A stretch of 64,000 bases of DNA from Streptomyces sp. NBC_01775 (GCF_035917675.1 NZ_CP109104.1:1-64000), one strand, 5' to 3'; shown: positions 50,420 through 59,218, numbered from the stretch's first letter. Numbers and translations: made by a program. The notes: generated by a model from the sequence alone, not told the origin.

Positions 50420-51307
50420 ATGACCCAAGCACACGGGCACACCCAACACGGTGCTCAGCACGGACGCCACCACGAGCACGGACGCCACCAGGAGCACGGA
50501 ACCGGCGGCGAGGCGGAGATCCTCGACCTGGACGCCGAGGTCCTCGGCGAGCACATAGCCTCCATCACCGCATGGCTGCCGCTGCACACGGGCCCGCACC
50601 ACGTCGTCGATCTGGGCTGCGGCACGGGCGCGGGCACCTTCGCCCTCCTCGACCGGTTCCCCGACTCGCACGTCACCGCCGTCGACGGGTCCGCCGGACA
50701 CCTTCAGCGCCTGCGCGCAAAGGCGTGCGCCCGCGGCGTGGAGGAGCGCGTGAGCACGGTGCAGGCCGACCTCGATGACGCCGCCTGGCCCGACCTCGGC
50801 TCACCCGACCTGGTGTGGGCGTCGGCCTCGATGCACCACATGGCCAACCCCGATCGCGTACTGCGCACCGTCCACGACCTGCTCACCCCCGGCGGCCTCT
50901 TCGCCGTCGTCGAACTGGCCGGCTTCCCCCGATTCCTGCCCGAAAGCGCCCCCAAGGACCGGCCCGGTCTGGAAGAACGCTGCCACGCCACGACCGACCG
51001 CTTCAACGCCGAGCACATGCCCCACCGCGGCGCCGACTGGGGCCCGATGCTGACCGCCGCCGGATTCACGGTCGAGGGCGAACACACCATCGCCGTGAAC
51101 ATCGAGGGCTCCCGCAGCGAAGCGATCGGCCGCTACGCTCTCGGCGGCCTGCAGCGCATCCGCGGCGCCGTCGCCGAATCGCTCTCCCCCGAGGACCTCA
51201 CCGCGCTCGACCAACTCCTCGACACCGGCAGCCCGCACAGCATCCTGCGGCGCGACGACCTGACGATGCGCACCGAGCGCACCGTCTGGGCCGCCCGCCG
51301 AACCTGA
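50420..51307 (+). CDS. class I SAM-dependent methyltransferase with His-rich N-terminus
   Basis: 295 aa. The first 28 residues are a histidine-rich tract (HGRHHEHGRHQEHG), a likely metal-binding or disordered tail encoded by a tandem 18-bp repeat. The SAM-binding motifs follow: VVDLGCGTGAGTFALLDRF (motif I, about 55-73), VTAVDGSAGHLQRL, VQADLDDAAWP, DLVWASASMHHMANPDRVLR and LLTPGGLFAVVELAGFPRFL. Substrate unknown. In other Streptomyces I recall the same XRE-cupin/methyltransferase pairing, so the regulator probably controls this enzyme. Confidence 0.92.
   Translation: MTQAHGHTQHGAQHGRHHEHGRHQEHGTGGEAEILDLDAEVLGEHIASITAWLPLHTGPHHVVDLGCGTGAGTFALLDRFPDSHVTAVDGSAGHLQRLRAKACARGVEERVSTVQADLDDAAWPDLGSPDLVWASASMHHMANPDRVLRTVHDLLTPGGLFAVVELAGFPRFLPESAPKDRPGLEERCHATTDRFNAEHMPHRGADWGPMLTAAGFTVEGEHTIAVNIEGSRSEAIGRYALGGLQRIRGAVAESLSPEDLTALDQLLDTGSPHSILRRDDLTMRTERTVWAARRT
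50459..50494. repeat. 18-bp tandem repeat encoding HGRHHE/HGRHQE
   Basis: CACGGACGCCACCACGAG then CACGGACGCCACCAGGAG, one mismatch; it expands the His-rich N-terminus of the methyltransferase. Confidence 0.85.
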
Positions 51308-51708
51308 TTGCGAACACCCCCTGTCGCCCTCCAGGCAGCCCCAACAAACAAGAGCTCCGCCAACTTGAAGTCGCAGGTCAAAGGGCTGGTGTGGCCGGTG
51401 CTCCGGTGCTCCGGTGCTCCGGTGCTCACGCTGGTCGTTGGAGGCAGTCTGCGGAGTGGATCGTCTGTCAGCTGACTTCGAGGTTCGTCAGGACCAGCTT
51501 GTGGGTGCGGGTGGCGGTGGAACCGGTGATGCCGGAGGGCTGGGCCGTTCATCACCCGCGGCAGAGAGCGGTGCGTGACACCTCCCGGCAACGCGCGTCC
51601 ACCGCGCTTGTGTCCATGTCACCACTGGGGCTGAGGTGGCAACCTGGCCACTACGCCTTACCCCAAAACTCTGCGGAGGGCGGCCACTTGACCCCTCGTC
51701 GTTAGCGT
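51308..51708. other. intergenic stretch with a short tandem repeat
   Basis: It contains the (CCGGTGCT)4 array at 51395-51426 and otherwise no recognisable gene or hairpin. Confidence 0.35.
51395..51426. repeat. 8-bp tandem repeat, (CCGGTGCT)4
   Basis: Four exact copies of CCGGTGCT. Confidence 0.9.
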
Positions 51709-52130
51709 GGTGGCTTCTTGCACATCGTCCTCCGCCGAGAAGACCCTCGACATCCGGGGCCTCCTGCGCTGACGCCCTCACCAGGTCGCAGCTTGCCGAG
51801 CACGGCGTGATCCAGGGCGGTGAATTCACCGCGAGCCCGAACGGTCCGAAGAAGAATGAGTTCAACATGTGCAACTGGACCTCGGGACCCAACGGGCAGT
51901 ACCGACTGACCGTTGTCTTCGACCGCACCGGGCGCGACAACGGCTGGGGCGGCGAGAAGGACTCGGCGAAACCAATGAGCGGGTTCCCGGCCAGCTACGG
52001 CAAGCACGGCAGTCACAAAGAGGTGAGCATCGCAACGGAGCCCGACGCCGGAACGGTCCAGGTGTGGGGGATGATGGCGGGGTGTTGGTCAGAGCAGAGG
52101 CAGTGCGGCCCGCCCCGTCGAAGCCCATGA
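51709..52130 (+). pseudogene. DUF3558-like lipoprotein, signal region frameshifted
   Basis: The lipobox-like VVASCTSSSAEKTLDIRGLL is read in one frame (51710-51770). After a stop/shift the mature part continues ADALTRSQLAEHGVIQGGEF, NMCNWTSGPNGQYRLTVVFD and RTGRDNGWGGEKDSAKP. The (C)A.LT..QL...GV......C.W......LTV.FD layout is that of DUF3558 lipoproteins. The acidic gene after it overlaps its 3' end. Confidence 0.5.
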
Positions 52131-52480
52131 CTGTCCGGGTGCACTCGGCGGTGGGCACCGTTGTGGTGCTCTGGCAGGGAGCCCCTGAGCCAGTGGGGCG
52201 AGAACACCATGTCGAGTGGACGGTGGATGAGGACATCGCCTGGGCGGTGAACGCCTGGCCAAGTGCTGCTGGCACCGCTGAGCTGCGGGAAGACGGTAGC
52301 CGCATTGTCTTTCGTGGACGGCTGAGCCTCACTGAAGACGGAGGGGCTGTCCTGGACGTGAGCGGCGCGCCGATCCTGTTCGATCTTGCTGACCCACCTG
52401 TGCCGAAAGGTGTCGATGGGACGTGGGTCGAGGTCCGTGTGGCACAGGACCAAGTCACCGTCTGGCCCCACGGAATCTGA
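52127..52480 (+). CDS. hypothetical protein (117 aa), acidic beta-rich
   Basis: MTVRVHSAVGTVVVLWQGAP, HHVEWTVDEDIAWAVNAWPS, SRIVFRGRLSLTEDGGAVLD and WVEVRVAQDQVTVWPHGI: alternating strands, acidic, no signal peptide. Its ATG overlaps the end of the DUF3558-like remnant by 4 nt. Composition and size are like those of immunity-type or small accessory proteins, but no family is recognised. Immediately downstream lies an IS5 remnant. Confidence 0.55.
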   Translation: MTVRVHSAVGTVVVLWQGAPEPVGREHHVEWTVDEDIAWAVNAWPSAAGTAELREDGSRIVFRGRLSLTEDGGAVLDVSGAPILFDLADPPVPKGVDGTWVEVRVAQDQVTVWPHGI

Positions 52481-52489
52481 CTGCCGGCG

Positions 52490-52975
52490 GACGGTCAGGT
52501 GTCGCGCCGGTTCGGTGTGGACTCGCGGGTGAGTCGACGGCCTATCAGGTCGCCCATTGCCGGCTTGATCATGGCTTCCGAGCGGTGTGGGTGTGTTTCC
52601 GTAGTCGAGGGCGAGGCCGCGGTGGTGCATGGACCGGCCGAAGGTGCGCTCGACGACCCGGCGCCGCGGGATGCCCCTGAAGCCCTTCCCGGCCGGGTCG
52701 CGGTGGACTACTTCGACGTCGATACCGAGGCCGGCGCCGTGGTCGACGGCCTTGGTGCGGTAGCCGCTGTCGGCCCAGGCTTTGGTCACGCGCGGGTGAG
52801 CCTTCGCGATCTGTGAGAGCACCTGGGTGCCGCCGGTGTTGTCGGAGACGCTCGCGGCCGTGACCAGCACGGCCAGGAGGAGGCCGAGGGTGTCGACGCC
52901 GATGTGGCGCTTGTGGCCCGGGATCTTCCTGCCCGCGTCGGCGCCTTGGCCGCTGGCAGGGCACGTTGGACGAAA
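52490..52975 (-). pseudogene. IS5-family transposase fragment (second type)
   Basis: The minus strand reads QGADAGRKIPGHKRHIGVDT, LGLLLAVLVTAASVSDNTGG, HPRVTKAWADSGYRTKAVDH (catalytic Asp), KGFRGIPRRRVVERTFGRSM (Glu) and, after a shift near 52590, HPHRSEAMIKPAMGDLIGRR to a TGA at about 52496. It lacks the N-terminal 40%. It is distinct from the IS5 types at 7041 and 12276. Confidence 0.88.
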
Positions 52976-53042
52976 TGGGCGTCGGGCTCAACACCGAGAG
53001 CTCGGCGGTGCTTCTCTGCCGTCGCGATAAGCGTCGGTCGGT

Positions 53043-53588
53043 GTGATCCCTGATTCGGGCGGGAACCCGTGGCTTCCGGGCCACGTCCTTCTGGGCGTGA
53101 CTGAATCGCCCGGCCTCTCCAGCCCTGACAACTGCGCGAGCTCTGACGGCGACGAAGAGTCCCTGCGGCCTGGTCCGCTGTGGCGCCATGCCTTGTGGGT
53201 GGCGGGCGTCACCATCCTCGGGGTGGGGCTGGGTTGGGCCAACGCGTCGTTCCGTGTCGGCCCCGATGAGTACGGGATGCCGCTCGCCGCTCCGGGGCAG
53301 GTGTGGCCGTATCTGGTGACCTGGACCGCGACCGGTCTGACGGCGGCAGCCGCGCTGCGAGCTGTCGCCGCCAGGGTTCGGCTCTACTGCCTGGACGTGC
53401 TCGTAGTCCTACTCACCTTTCTGGGCACCCGGCTCTCACTGGGCTTTCGGCCGGAGCCTCCGGTGCTGGGCGCGATGGCCGCGGCCGCACTGACGGCAGC
53501 GGGCGTATGGTGCGCCCTTGCGCTGCGCCTCGGCTTTCGTGGCCACCGCGGGCGGCGAGTTGCTTCTGGCGGGCGAGGGGTTCGGTAA
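53043..53588 (+). CDS. small membrane protein (hypothetical)
   Basis: Up to 181 aa; the GTG at 53097 (VTESPGLSSPDN) is the more likely start because the region before it adjoins IS remnants. Three to four membrane segments: HALWVAGVTILGVGLGWANA, VWPYLVTWTATGLTAAAALR, LYCLDVLVVLLTFLGTRLSL and PPVLGAMAAAALTAAGVWCA, with an Arg-rich cytoplasmic end. Integral membrane protein of unknown role. Confidence 0.6.
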   Translation: MIPDSGGNPWLPGHVLLGVTESPGLSSPDNCASSDGDEESLRPGPLWRHALWVAGVTILGVGLGWANASFRVGPDEYGMPLAAPGQVWPYLVTWTATGLTAAAALRAVAARVRLYCLDVLVVLLTFLGTRLSLGFRPEPPVLGAMAAAALTAAGVWCALALRLGFRGHRGRRVASGGRGVR

Positions 53589-53869
53589 GCATGGGATCCG
53601 CACACCCGACCGTGGGCGAAGCTCCAGGTCAACTGATTTCGCCGGTTGGCCACCAACTACCGCGCCGAGCTGCTTCCGGTCGAAACGAGCAAGGAGTCCG
53701 TGAGTGACAGCCTGACGACCTCGCCGTCACCCGCCATCACCACACAGCGTCACCGACCACAGAAGGTGTGCCAGAGCCAACTCGTGAACGTCGCCCGACC
53801 GTGGATCTGGGTGCCTCCCAAACCCGTGGCATGGGTTCGTGGCCGGCGCGCATCTGGCGGGAGCGGACT
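53589..53869. other. intergenic stretch, nothing recognised
   Basis: No gene recognised between the membrane protein and a decayed methyltransferase fragment. Confidence 0.3.
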
Positions 53870-54080
53870 TGTCGGGGTGCGGCGTCGCGGGCGGGCATGA
53901 ACCGAGCGAGGCCGCGCACGTGCCCGACAGCCTGGCGCCCGTCCTCGGAGACTGTGAGCGCGACATGTCCCGGACGGCCCCAGGGTACGACGATCCATGC
54001 GCCGGGCCGGGCCCGGGACGCCCAGCTCCAGGGGATCGTCTCAACCGCGCAGGTGGCGATGACCCGTTCGCGTTCTCCGC
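53870..54080 (-). pseudogene. PCMT-like (protein-isoaspartate methyltransferase) C-terminal fragment
   Basis: The minus strand reads ERVIATCAVETIPWSWASRA, RPGAWIVVPWGRPGHVALTV, SEDGRQAVGHVRGLARFMPA. This matches the end of the methyltransferase fold used by actinomycete protein-L-isoaspartate O-methyltransferase-like proteins (DR(V/I)I.TC.V..IP..W....RPGG.(I/V)V.PWG). The SAM-binding half is absent. Confidence 0.6.
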
Positions 54081-54155
54081 CTGACGCGCCGTCTCCATCT
54101 GATGGTGGCCATGTACGGGTCGCCGTACACCAGCCGCCCCGCCCAGGGCATGGGT

Positions 54156-55415
54156 TCAGGCTGTTGGCGAAGGTGGCTTGTCGTAGGTGGTGACCCAGGC
54201 CGTCGAGACCGGCCAGTCGCGTTCGGGGCGGTGGGGGTGGACGCCGATGACGGCCAGTGGCGGCAGGTTGTCGAGTTCCGACAGCTCCTGCCATTGGTCC
54301 TGGGTCACCTCCAGGTATCGCAATCCCTTCAGCTCGGTCACCGTGGCGATGTCGACGACGTGTGCTGCCGCGATGTCCAGCGCCCACAGCTTGGGCACCG
54401 TACGGAGCGGAGCCAGCTCGAGGGGCCGCGCGCAGGTGACCGACAAAGAACGCAGCTCCCGGTTTCGGGCCGGCGCCGTCAGGTCGGCCGATTCCATATC
54501 GAGCTCCAGATGTTCCACCGGACGGCCGGCGAGCGGGGTCAGGTCGGGCGAACCCTCGCTCGACAGCACCAGCGAACACACGTCGGGTACCGCGGTGAGG
54601 AACGCGCAGTCCTCCACGCCGGTCACCCGGACCTCCTGCACACGCGGACCGGCCTGCTCGGCCCGTGCGCGGGAGGGCCGGTCGTCGCTGTACCTGGTGT
54701 GCCCGCCGGACCAGTCCGGCAGATCCGCGTCGATCCACAGGCTCTTGTCGTGATGGCGGTAGTCACCGCGCTCCAGCGCTTCCACCAGACGGCGCAGGAA
54801 CGTGGTCACCGAGTCGGCGACGTACATCGGTCCGTCCGTGTAGTCGACTCCGATCGCGATGACCTGCCCGGGACGACCGTTCGGCCCGGGATCCATGTCC
54901 ACGGCGAGCCAGTTGCCGCCGGTGTCGAACGCGAACCGGATCCAGCCCGCACGCAGCGGCGACCTCCGGACGGTGTCCGGGGGCTGGGTATCGAACACTG
55001 TCCGGCGCCAGGGTTCGTGCTCCCATTCCTGCGCGATGTCGAGCCACTCGTCATCCTGGTCGCCGATCTCGGCGAGGGGGAACCACGGGTGCCGGTCGAA
55101 CAGCGGGTTGACGAGGTCGTCGTCACCGTCGGCGATGCCGTACAGCGCGCGGAGGTCCGCAGGCAGCGCGACGCCGAGTTCCGCCTCCGCCGCGGCGAGG
55201 TCCGCCTCGCTCGCGGGCTCGGGGAGCTCCTCCTCGTACCCGAGGATCTGAGCCATCAGCTGCCGGTAGTAGTGGAAGAGCCGCACCGCTTCTTCCGGAT
55301 CACCAGCGGGAACCGCAGACTCGGGCCCTTCCTGCTCGTCACCCCGATCGGGCAGAACGAACTCGTCATCGATCACATGAAGGAACGGCAGCTTCTGCCG
55401 GGAGGATGTCGCCAT
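54156..55415 (-). CDS. SMI1/KNR4-family protein with leucine-rich C-terminal half
   Basis: 419 aa. The N-terminal SMI1/KNR4 domain (about 60-220) is clear: EPASEADLAAAEAELGVALP, ADLRALYGIADGDDDLVNPL, WIRFAFDTGGNWLAVDMDPG and GRPGQVIAIGVDYTDG. The C-terminal half has irregular leucine-rich repeats: VCSLVLSSEGSPDLTPLAGR, VEHLELDMESADLTAP, LRSLSVTCARPLELAPLRTV, PKLWALDIAAAHVVDIATVT and LKGLRYLEVTQDQW. SMI1/KNR4 domains are common immunity proteins of bacterial toxin systems, but stand-alone housekeeping copies exist too. No toxin gene is adjacent. Confidence 0.88.
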   Translation of the reverse strand: MATSSRQKLPFLHVIDDEFVLPDRGDEQEGPESAVPAGDPEEAVRLFHYYRQLMAQILGYEEELPEPASEADLAAAEAELGVALPADLRALYGIADGDDDLVNPLFDRHPWFPLAEIGDQDDEWLDIAQEWEHEPWRRTVFDTQPPDTVRRSPLRAGWIRFAFDTGGNWLAVDMDPGPNGRPGQVIAIGVDYTDGPMYVADSVTTFLRRLVEALERGDYRHHDKSLWIDADLPDWSGGHTRYSDDRPSRARAEQAGPRVQEVRVTGVEDCAFLTAVPDVCSLVLSSEGSPDLTPLAGRPVEHLELDMESADLTAPARNRELRSLSVTCARPLELAPLRTVPKLWALDIAAAHVVDIATVTELKGLRYLEVTQDQWQELSELDNLPPLAVIGVHPHRPERDWPVSTAWVTTYDKPPSPTA

Positions 55416-55589
55416 GCCGCCGCAACCTAGCAGCGGCCTCCGACACCGGGATGCTGATTCTCTGCACGTTTACCTGTACGCCCCTGTGCGCTGGAAGCCG
55501 TCCGCCGCACGCCCCTTCTGGCTCCCGTCCCGGCGGCCCTTTCGACAGCCGCTGGTGGATCTGCTTCGGTGAGGAGCCCTTCGGCTGTA
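55416..55589. other. intergenic stretch
   Basis: Promoter side of the SMI1/KNR4 gene; no recognisable element. Confidence 0.3.
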
Positions 55590-55815
55590 TCGGGTCGTTG
55601 GTCATGGCGACCGCTGGGACACGCTGGAGAGGGTGGCAGATGGCGGCCCCGGCGAGGCCGTTCAGCGAGTCCCCGGCGCGAGGCAGGAATGCGCCCAGGT
55701 CCACCAGGAGCGTCACGTGGTCCGCGACGTGTTCGAGTGCCCCCGTGACCACCATGCCGCCGTAGGAGTGGCCGAGCAGGACGATGTCGCCGAGGTCCTC
55801 GTACAGGTTCGTGTT
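55590..55815 (-). pseudogene. alpha/beta-hydrolase fragment
   Basis: The minus strand reads NTNLYEDLGDIVLLGHSYGG, MVVTGALEHVADHVTLLVDL, GAFLPRAGDSLNGLAG. GHSYGG is the nucleophile elbow. The acid and histidine of the triad and the first strands are missing. It is joined head-to-head with a VOC fragment at about 55815. Confidence 0.72.
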
Positions 55816-55936
55816 GGCGACGCCTCACGGGCGTCCGGTCCACGAGAACGGCAGGACATGGCACATCCCGGCGGATCCGGACGGCAACGAGTTCTGCGTC
55901 ATGGCCCCGCCCGACGCCTACCGGACGGGGCCATAA
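55816..55936 (+). pseudogene. VOC-family protein C-terminal fragment
   Basis: GRPVHENGRTWHIPADPDG, then NEFCVMAPPDAYRTGP and TAA. The DPDGNEFCV ending with its Glu metal ligand is typical of glyoxalase/VOC proteins. Only the last beta unit survives. Confidence 0.65.
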
Positions 55937-55974
55937 CACGGCCGGACCGTACCGCGGCCCGCGCCAACCTACGG

Positions 55975-56643
55975 TTACCGCGTTGCGGTGGCCAATGCCG
56001 CGCGGATGGCGTCCTCGCCGACCGGCTGGCCCTTCTCGTTCGAGAACGGCCCGTACGGGGTCCCCCACACCGGCGTGCCCGTCTCCTGCCGCCAGCTTTC
56101 GGCCAGCGGTCCCGCGTCCACGACGCCGTACCCGATGGATTCGATGAATTCGGTCACCGCCGCCTTCTCCGGCGCGGAGTCCCCGGCGATCGGCAGGTAC
56201 GAGCTGTCGGCCGCCCCCGCCGGGCGGGCGAGTGACAGCAGGTGCTTGTAGAAGATGTTGTTGAACGCTTTCACGACGGTGGCGTCCGGGGCGTATCGCA
56301 GCAGCAGTTGGCTCGAGGTGAGCGACTTGCTGTCGAGCTCGGGGATGTGCCCGTCACGCTCGGGGCCGTAGTTGCACGTGTCGATGACCGTCTTCCCGGC
56401 CAGTGGCACGGCGGGCAAGTCGGGGAACGCCGTGACCGGCACCGTGACCACGACGATGTCACCGGCCGCCGCGGCCTCCCCGCTCGTCGCCGCGGACGCC
56501 CGCGGCCCCAGTTCCGCGGCCGTGTCCGCGAGCGTTTCGGGACCCCGCGAGTTGCTGAGCACGACCTGGTGCCCGGCCTCGATCGCGAGCCGCGCGATGG
56601 TACTGCCGATGTTGCCGCTTCCGACGAATCCCACAGTCGTCAT
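55975..56643 (-). CDS. NADPH-dependent F420 reductase-like (NAD(P)-binding) protein
   Basis: 222 aa from the ATG at 56643 (GGAGGGAC 6 nt upstream); the longer frame from 57042 lies over the next gene's DNA and is not real. The N-terminal Rossmann motif is VGFVGSGNIGSTIARLAIEA with SNSRGPE after beta-2. GDIVVVTVPVTAFPDLPAVP and ATVVKAFNNIFYKHLLSLAR follow, then SSYLPIAGDSAPEKAAVTEF. It resembles F420:NADP oxidoreductase and the wider 'NADPH-dependent F420 reductase' group. Part of a minus-strand cluster controlled by the divergent LysR. Confidence 0.88.
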   Translation of the reverse strand: MTTVGFVGSGNIGSTIARLAIEAGHQVVLSNSRGPETLADTAAELGPRASAATSGEAAAAGDIVVVTVPVTAFPDLPAVPLAGKTVIDTCNYGPERDGHIPELDSKSLTSSQLLLRYAPDATVVKAFNNIFYKHLLSLARPAGAADSSYLPIAGDSAPEKAAVTEFIESIGYGVVDAGPLAESWRQETGTPVWGTPYGPFSNEKGQPVGEDAIRAALATATR

Positions 56644-56711
56644 ATTCCGTCCCTCCAGAAGAGCCGTACCCTTGTCATTTGCCGGACTCGTTGCGATTCG
56701 GGTCCCTGCCG

Positions 56712-57647
56712 TCAACTGGCGGAGAAGTAATGGCCGTTGTCCAAATCGGCGAGCAGGCCGGGTTGAGCGGGTTCCCAGCCGAGGGTCCGGCGGGTGATGA
56801 GGTTGGACGCCGGGTAGTTCTGCGTGACTACGTTCGCGAGGAACCCGAAGTACCCCGGCACCATCAGTACGTCCGCGGGAACGCTCACGGCGGGCAGGCC
56901 CAGACGGCTGCCAATGGCCTCGGCGATCTCGCGGAGCGGGATGGCCCCGTCCCCCACCGCGTGCCAATATCTGCCGGCCGGCCCCTTCTCCAGCGCCAAG
57001 CGGAACAAGGAGGCGACATCGCGGACGTGCACGGCATTCCACAGGTTCGCGCCGTCTCCGGGGTAGCCGACAAAGCCCTTCTCCTTCGCGAGCGCGATCA
57101 GCTGCACGAGGAAGCCGGCACGATCGGTCGTGCTGTGCGCGATGTTGGCAATCCGCACCACCGAAGACCGCACTCCCCGCTCCGCGAGGCCGACTACGGC
57201 GGATTCCACGACGTTACGAACCCGCAGGGTGCCCTTGTACTCATCGCCGCCGGGAAGGGCCGGGTCCTCCTCCGTGACCGGCCGGCCCAGGTTCCCGGGC
57301 GAGCCTATGCTTCCCGCCGCGACCAGCGGCTTTCCGGTTCCCGCCAGTGCCTCGCCGTACGCGAGCATGATCGGGAGCTCCGCGGCGGCCACGGCGTCGA
57401 TCCCGCCGGAGGGAAGCAGGTCTTGCCTGTGCGCGACGTGGATGACGCCGTCGGAATCCGCAGCCGCCTCCTTGAGCCCGTCGAGATCCTCGAGGTCGCC
57501 GCGACGTACCTTCGCGCCGAGCTCGGACACCGCCGCCGCAGCCGTGTCCGACCGGGCCAGGCCGGTGACCTCGTGCCCGGCGGCGATGAGCTCGGGGATG
57601 ATGTACGAACCGGAATGGCCGGTCCCGCCAGTGACGAAAACGCGCAC
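56712..57647 (-). CDS. SDR (extended, NAD-dependent epimerase-like) family protein
   Basis: 311 aa. MRVFVTGGTGHSGSYIIPEL has the GGTGHSG dinucleotide loop, LARSDTAAAA after beta-2 suggests NADP, and DGVIHVAHRQDLL follows. Atypical at the active site: the tyrosine region is replaced by AAGSIGSPGNLGRPVTEEDP. ANLWNAVHVRDVASLFRLAL is the usual C-terminal marker. 68 bp upstream of the F420 reductase-like gene and probably co-transcribed with it. Substrate unknown. Confidence 0.88.
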   Translation of the reverse strand: MRVFVTGGTGHSGSYIIPELIAAGHEVTGLARSDTAAAAVSELGAKVRRGDLEDLDGLKEAAADSDGVIHVAHRQDLLPSGGIDAVAAAELPIMLAYGEALAGTGKPLVAAGSIGSPGNLGRPVTEEDPALPGGDEYKGTLRVRNVVESAVVGLAERGVRSSVVRIANIAHSTTDRAGFLVQLIALAKEKGFVGYPGDGANLWNAVHVRDVASLFRLALEKGPAGRYWHAVGDGAIPLREIAEAIGSRLGLPAVSVPADVLMVPGYFGFLANVVTQNYPASNLITRRTLGWEPAQPGLLADLDNGHYFSAS

Positions 57648-57699
57648 GCTACTGCTCCTTGTGAATGATGTGGCGCGAGAAGTGGTGGTGCGGGTGCGC

Positions 57700-58026
57700 T
57701 CAGCTGAGAATGCTGACGTCGAGGAAGAAGTTGGTGTGCTTGACGGAGTGGGCGACGAGGCCCAGCATCAGCAGGCCGGTCCTCTCCAGTGTCCGCGTCA
57801 TTGCCAGCTGCCCGGTGTCCATCGGGCGCAGTCCCAGGCTGATGACGATGTCCCCGGCCGGGGCGGCGCCGGCCGTCCCGACAGTGGCGCCGCCGAGCGC
57901 ACCGGCCAATTCCTTGGCCTTGGCCGGGTCGCGGCCGATGATCTCGACGGCGTTGCCGCCGGCGAGCGCCCGGCCGGCCAGAGCGCTGGCCATGTTCCCC
58001 AGGCCGATAATGCTGATGCTGCTCAT
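57700..58026 (-). pseudogene. NADPH-dependent F420 reductase-like gene with large in-frame deletion
   Basis: 108 aa where family members have about 210. The N-terminal half (MSSISIIGLGNMASALAGRA, AVEIIGRDPAKAKELAGALG) joins at PAGDIVIS directly to the C-terminal end (GLRPMDTGQLAMTRTLERTG, LLMLGLVAHSVKHTNFFLDV). The frame is intact but roughly 100 residues of the middle are gone, so activity is unlikely. First gene after the LysR promoter region. Confidence 0.8.
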
Positions 58027-58182
58027 TGGTGTGCCTGCTTTCCGGAGCTGGACAGGACGCCATGCCCACCCCCGTCGTTATTGACGATTGCGTCGCCGAC
58101 GCCGTCGAATGACTCGATGGTCCTGGCTCAATTCATGATGCGCCCATTCTGGTTCTGGGCCCTGCCATCAAGCCCCGCTGTC

Positions 58183-58201
58183 GAATTCTTATGCCGAATT
58201 C
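58183..58201. promoter_or_regulatory. LysR-type box between the divergent cluster and lysR
   Basis: GAATTC-TTATGCC-GAATTC: palindromic arms spaced 7 bp, matching a T-N11-A LysR motif (ATTC-N7-GAAT). It lies in the 280-bp divergent gap between the truncated reductase and the LysR gene. Confidence 0.6.
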
Positions 58202-58306
58202 GCTCTGGCCCATCGGGTACCTATTCAGGATGCCGTTTGGTGTGAGCGGGTGTCCAAGACCTCTTTCAGCTGTTGCGATACCCTGAAGGCATCACCGGGA
58301 GGCGCC

Positions 58307-59218
58307 ATGGATCTGGACCTGCGCAAGTTGCGCTACTTCGTCGCCGTCGCAGACAGGCTGCACTTCGGCCGCGCCGCCGATGAGCTGCACATCGCGCAGC
58401 CCGTGCTCAGCCGGCAGATCCGCGCGCTGGAACAGGACCTCGGCACCCCGCTGCTGACAAGGGACAGCCACGGCGTGGCGCTGACCGACGCCGGCAAGCA
58501 GCTGCTGACCGACGCCGGCCCGCTGCTGGCCTCCGCGCACGCGGTCCGCCGCCGGGTGACCGTGGCCGCGCGGGGCAGCCAGCGGATAATGGTCGGCTTC
58601 CGGGCGGGAATCGCGGTCGCCCCGGCAGTAGAGCTGTTCGCCGCCCGGCACCCAGACGTTCTGGTGGACGTGCAGCGGATCGAATGGGACGACCAGGCCC
58701 CGATGCTGCTCGACGGCCGCATCGACGTCGGCTATGTGCGGCTGCCCATCGACGAGACCGGCCTGCGCGTCACCCCGCTGTACACCGAGCCGCGGGTGGC
58801 GGTGCTGCCCGCCGGCCACCGATTGGCCGGCAAGGAGGAGGTCACCGAGGCCGACCTGGCCGGCGAGCCGCTGGTCTGGCATGCCGACACGTGCACGCAG
58901 CCCACCAGGCGCCCGCACCCCAACGCCGGGTACCTGGTGCGCGGGGTGGACGAGACGCTCGAGCATGTCGCGGCCGGCCGGGGCATCTCGTTCCTGGCCC
59001 GTTCGGCGACCGTGTTCTACTCACATCCGAACATCAGCTACGTGCCCATCCCGGATCTGGCGCCCGACCAGGTGTACCTCGCCGTGGCGGCAGCGCGCAC
59101 CTCGCCGGTGGTCGACGACTTCTTCACCGCGGCTCAGGCGACGGCCGATGTCACGGCAGAATGTGGGAACTACGAAATGTGGCAGCTTGGAAGCGACGCC
59201 GTTTCAAAGCACGGTTGA
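58307..59218 (+). CDS. LysR-family transcriptional regulator
   Basis: 303 aa from MDLDLRKLRYFVAVADRLHF (GGGAGG upstream). HTH: RAADELHIAQPVLSRQIRAL. Effector domain: GSQRIMVGFRAGIAVAPAVE, RIDVGYVRLPIDETGLRVTP and DETLEHVAAGRGISFLARSA. It likely regulates the divergent reductase/SDR cluster through the box at 58183-58201. The effector is unknown. Confidence 0.93.
   Translation: MDLDLRKLRYFVAVADRLHFGRAADELHIAQPVLSRQIRALEQDLGTPLLTRDSHGVALTDAGKQLLTDAGPLLASAHAVRRRVTVAARGSQRIMVGFRAGIAVAPAVELFAARHPDVLVDVQRIEWDDQAPMLLDGRIDVGYVRLPIDETGLRVTPLYTEPRVAVLPAGHRLAGKEEVTEADLAGEPLVWHADTCTQPTRRPHPNAGYLVRGVDETLEHVAAGRGISFLARSATVFYSHPNISYVPIPDLAPDQVYLAVAAARTSPVVDDFFTAAQATADVTAECGNYEMWQLGSDAVSKHG

Noticed and set aside
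54102..55430. 442-codon + strand frame opposite the SMI1/KNR4 gene
   Set aside because: Repetitive His/Arg/Gly-rich translation without a domain; the minus strand carries the real protein.
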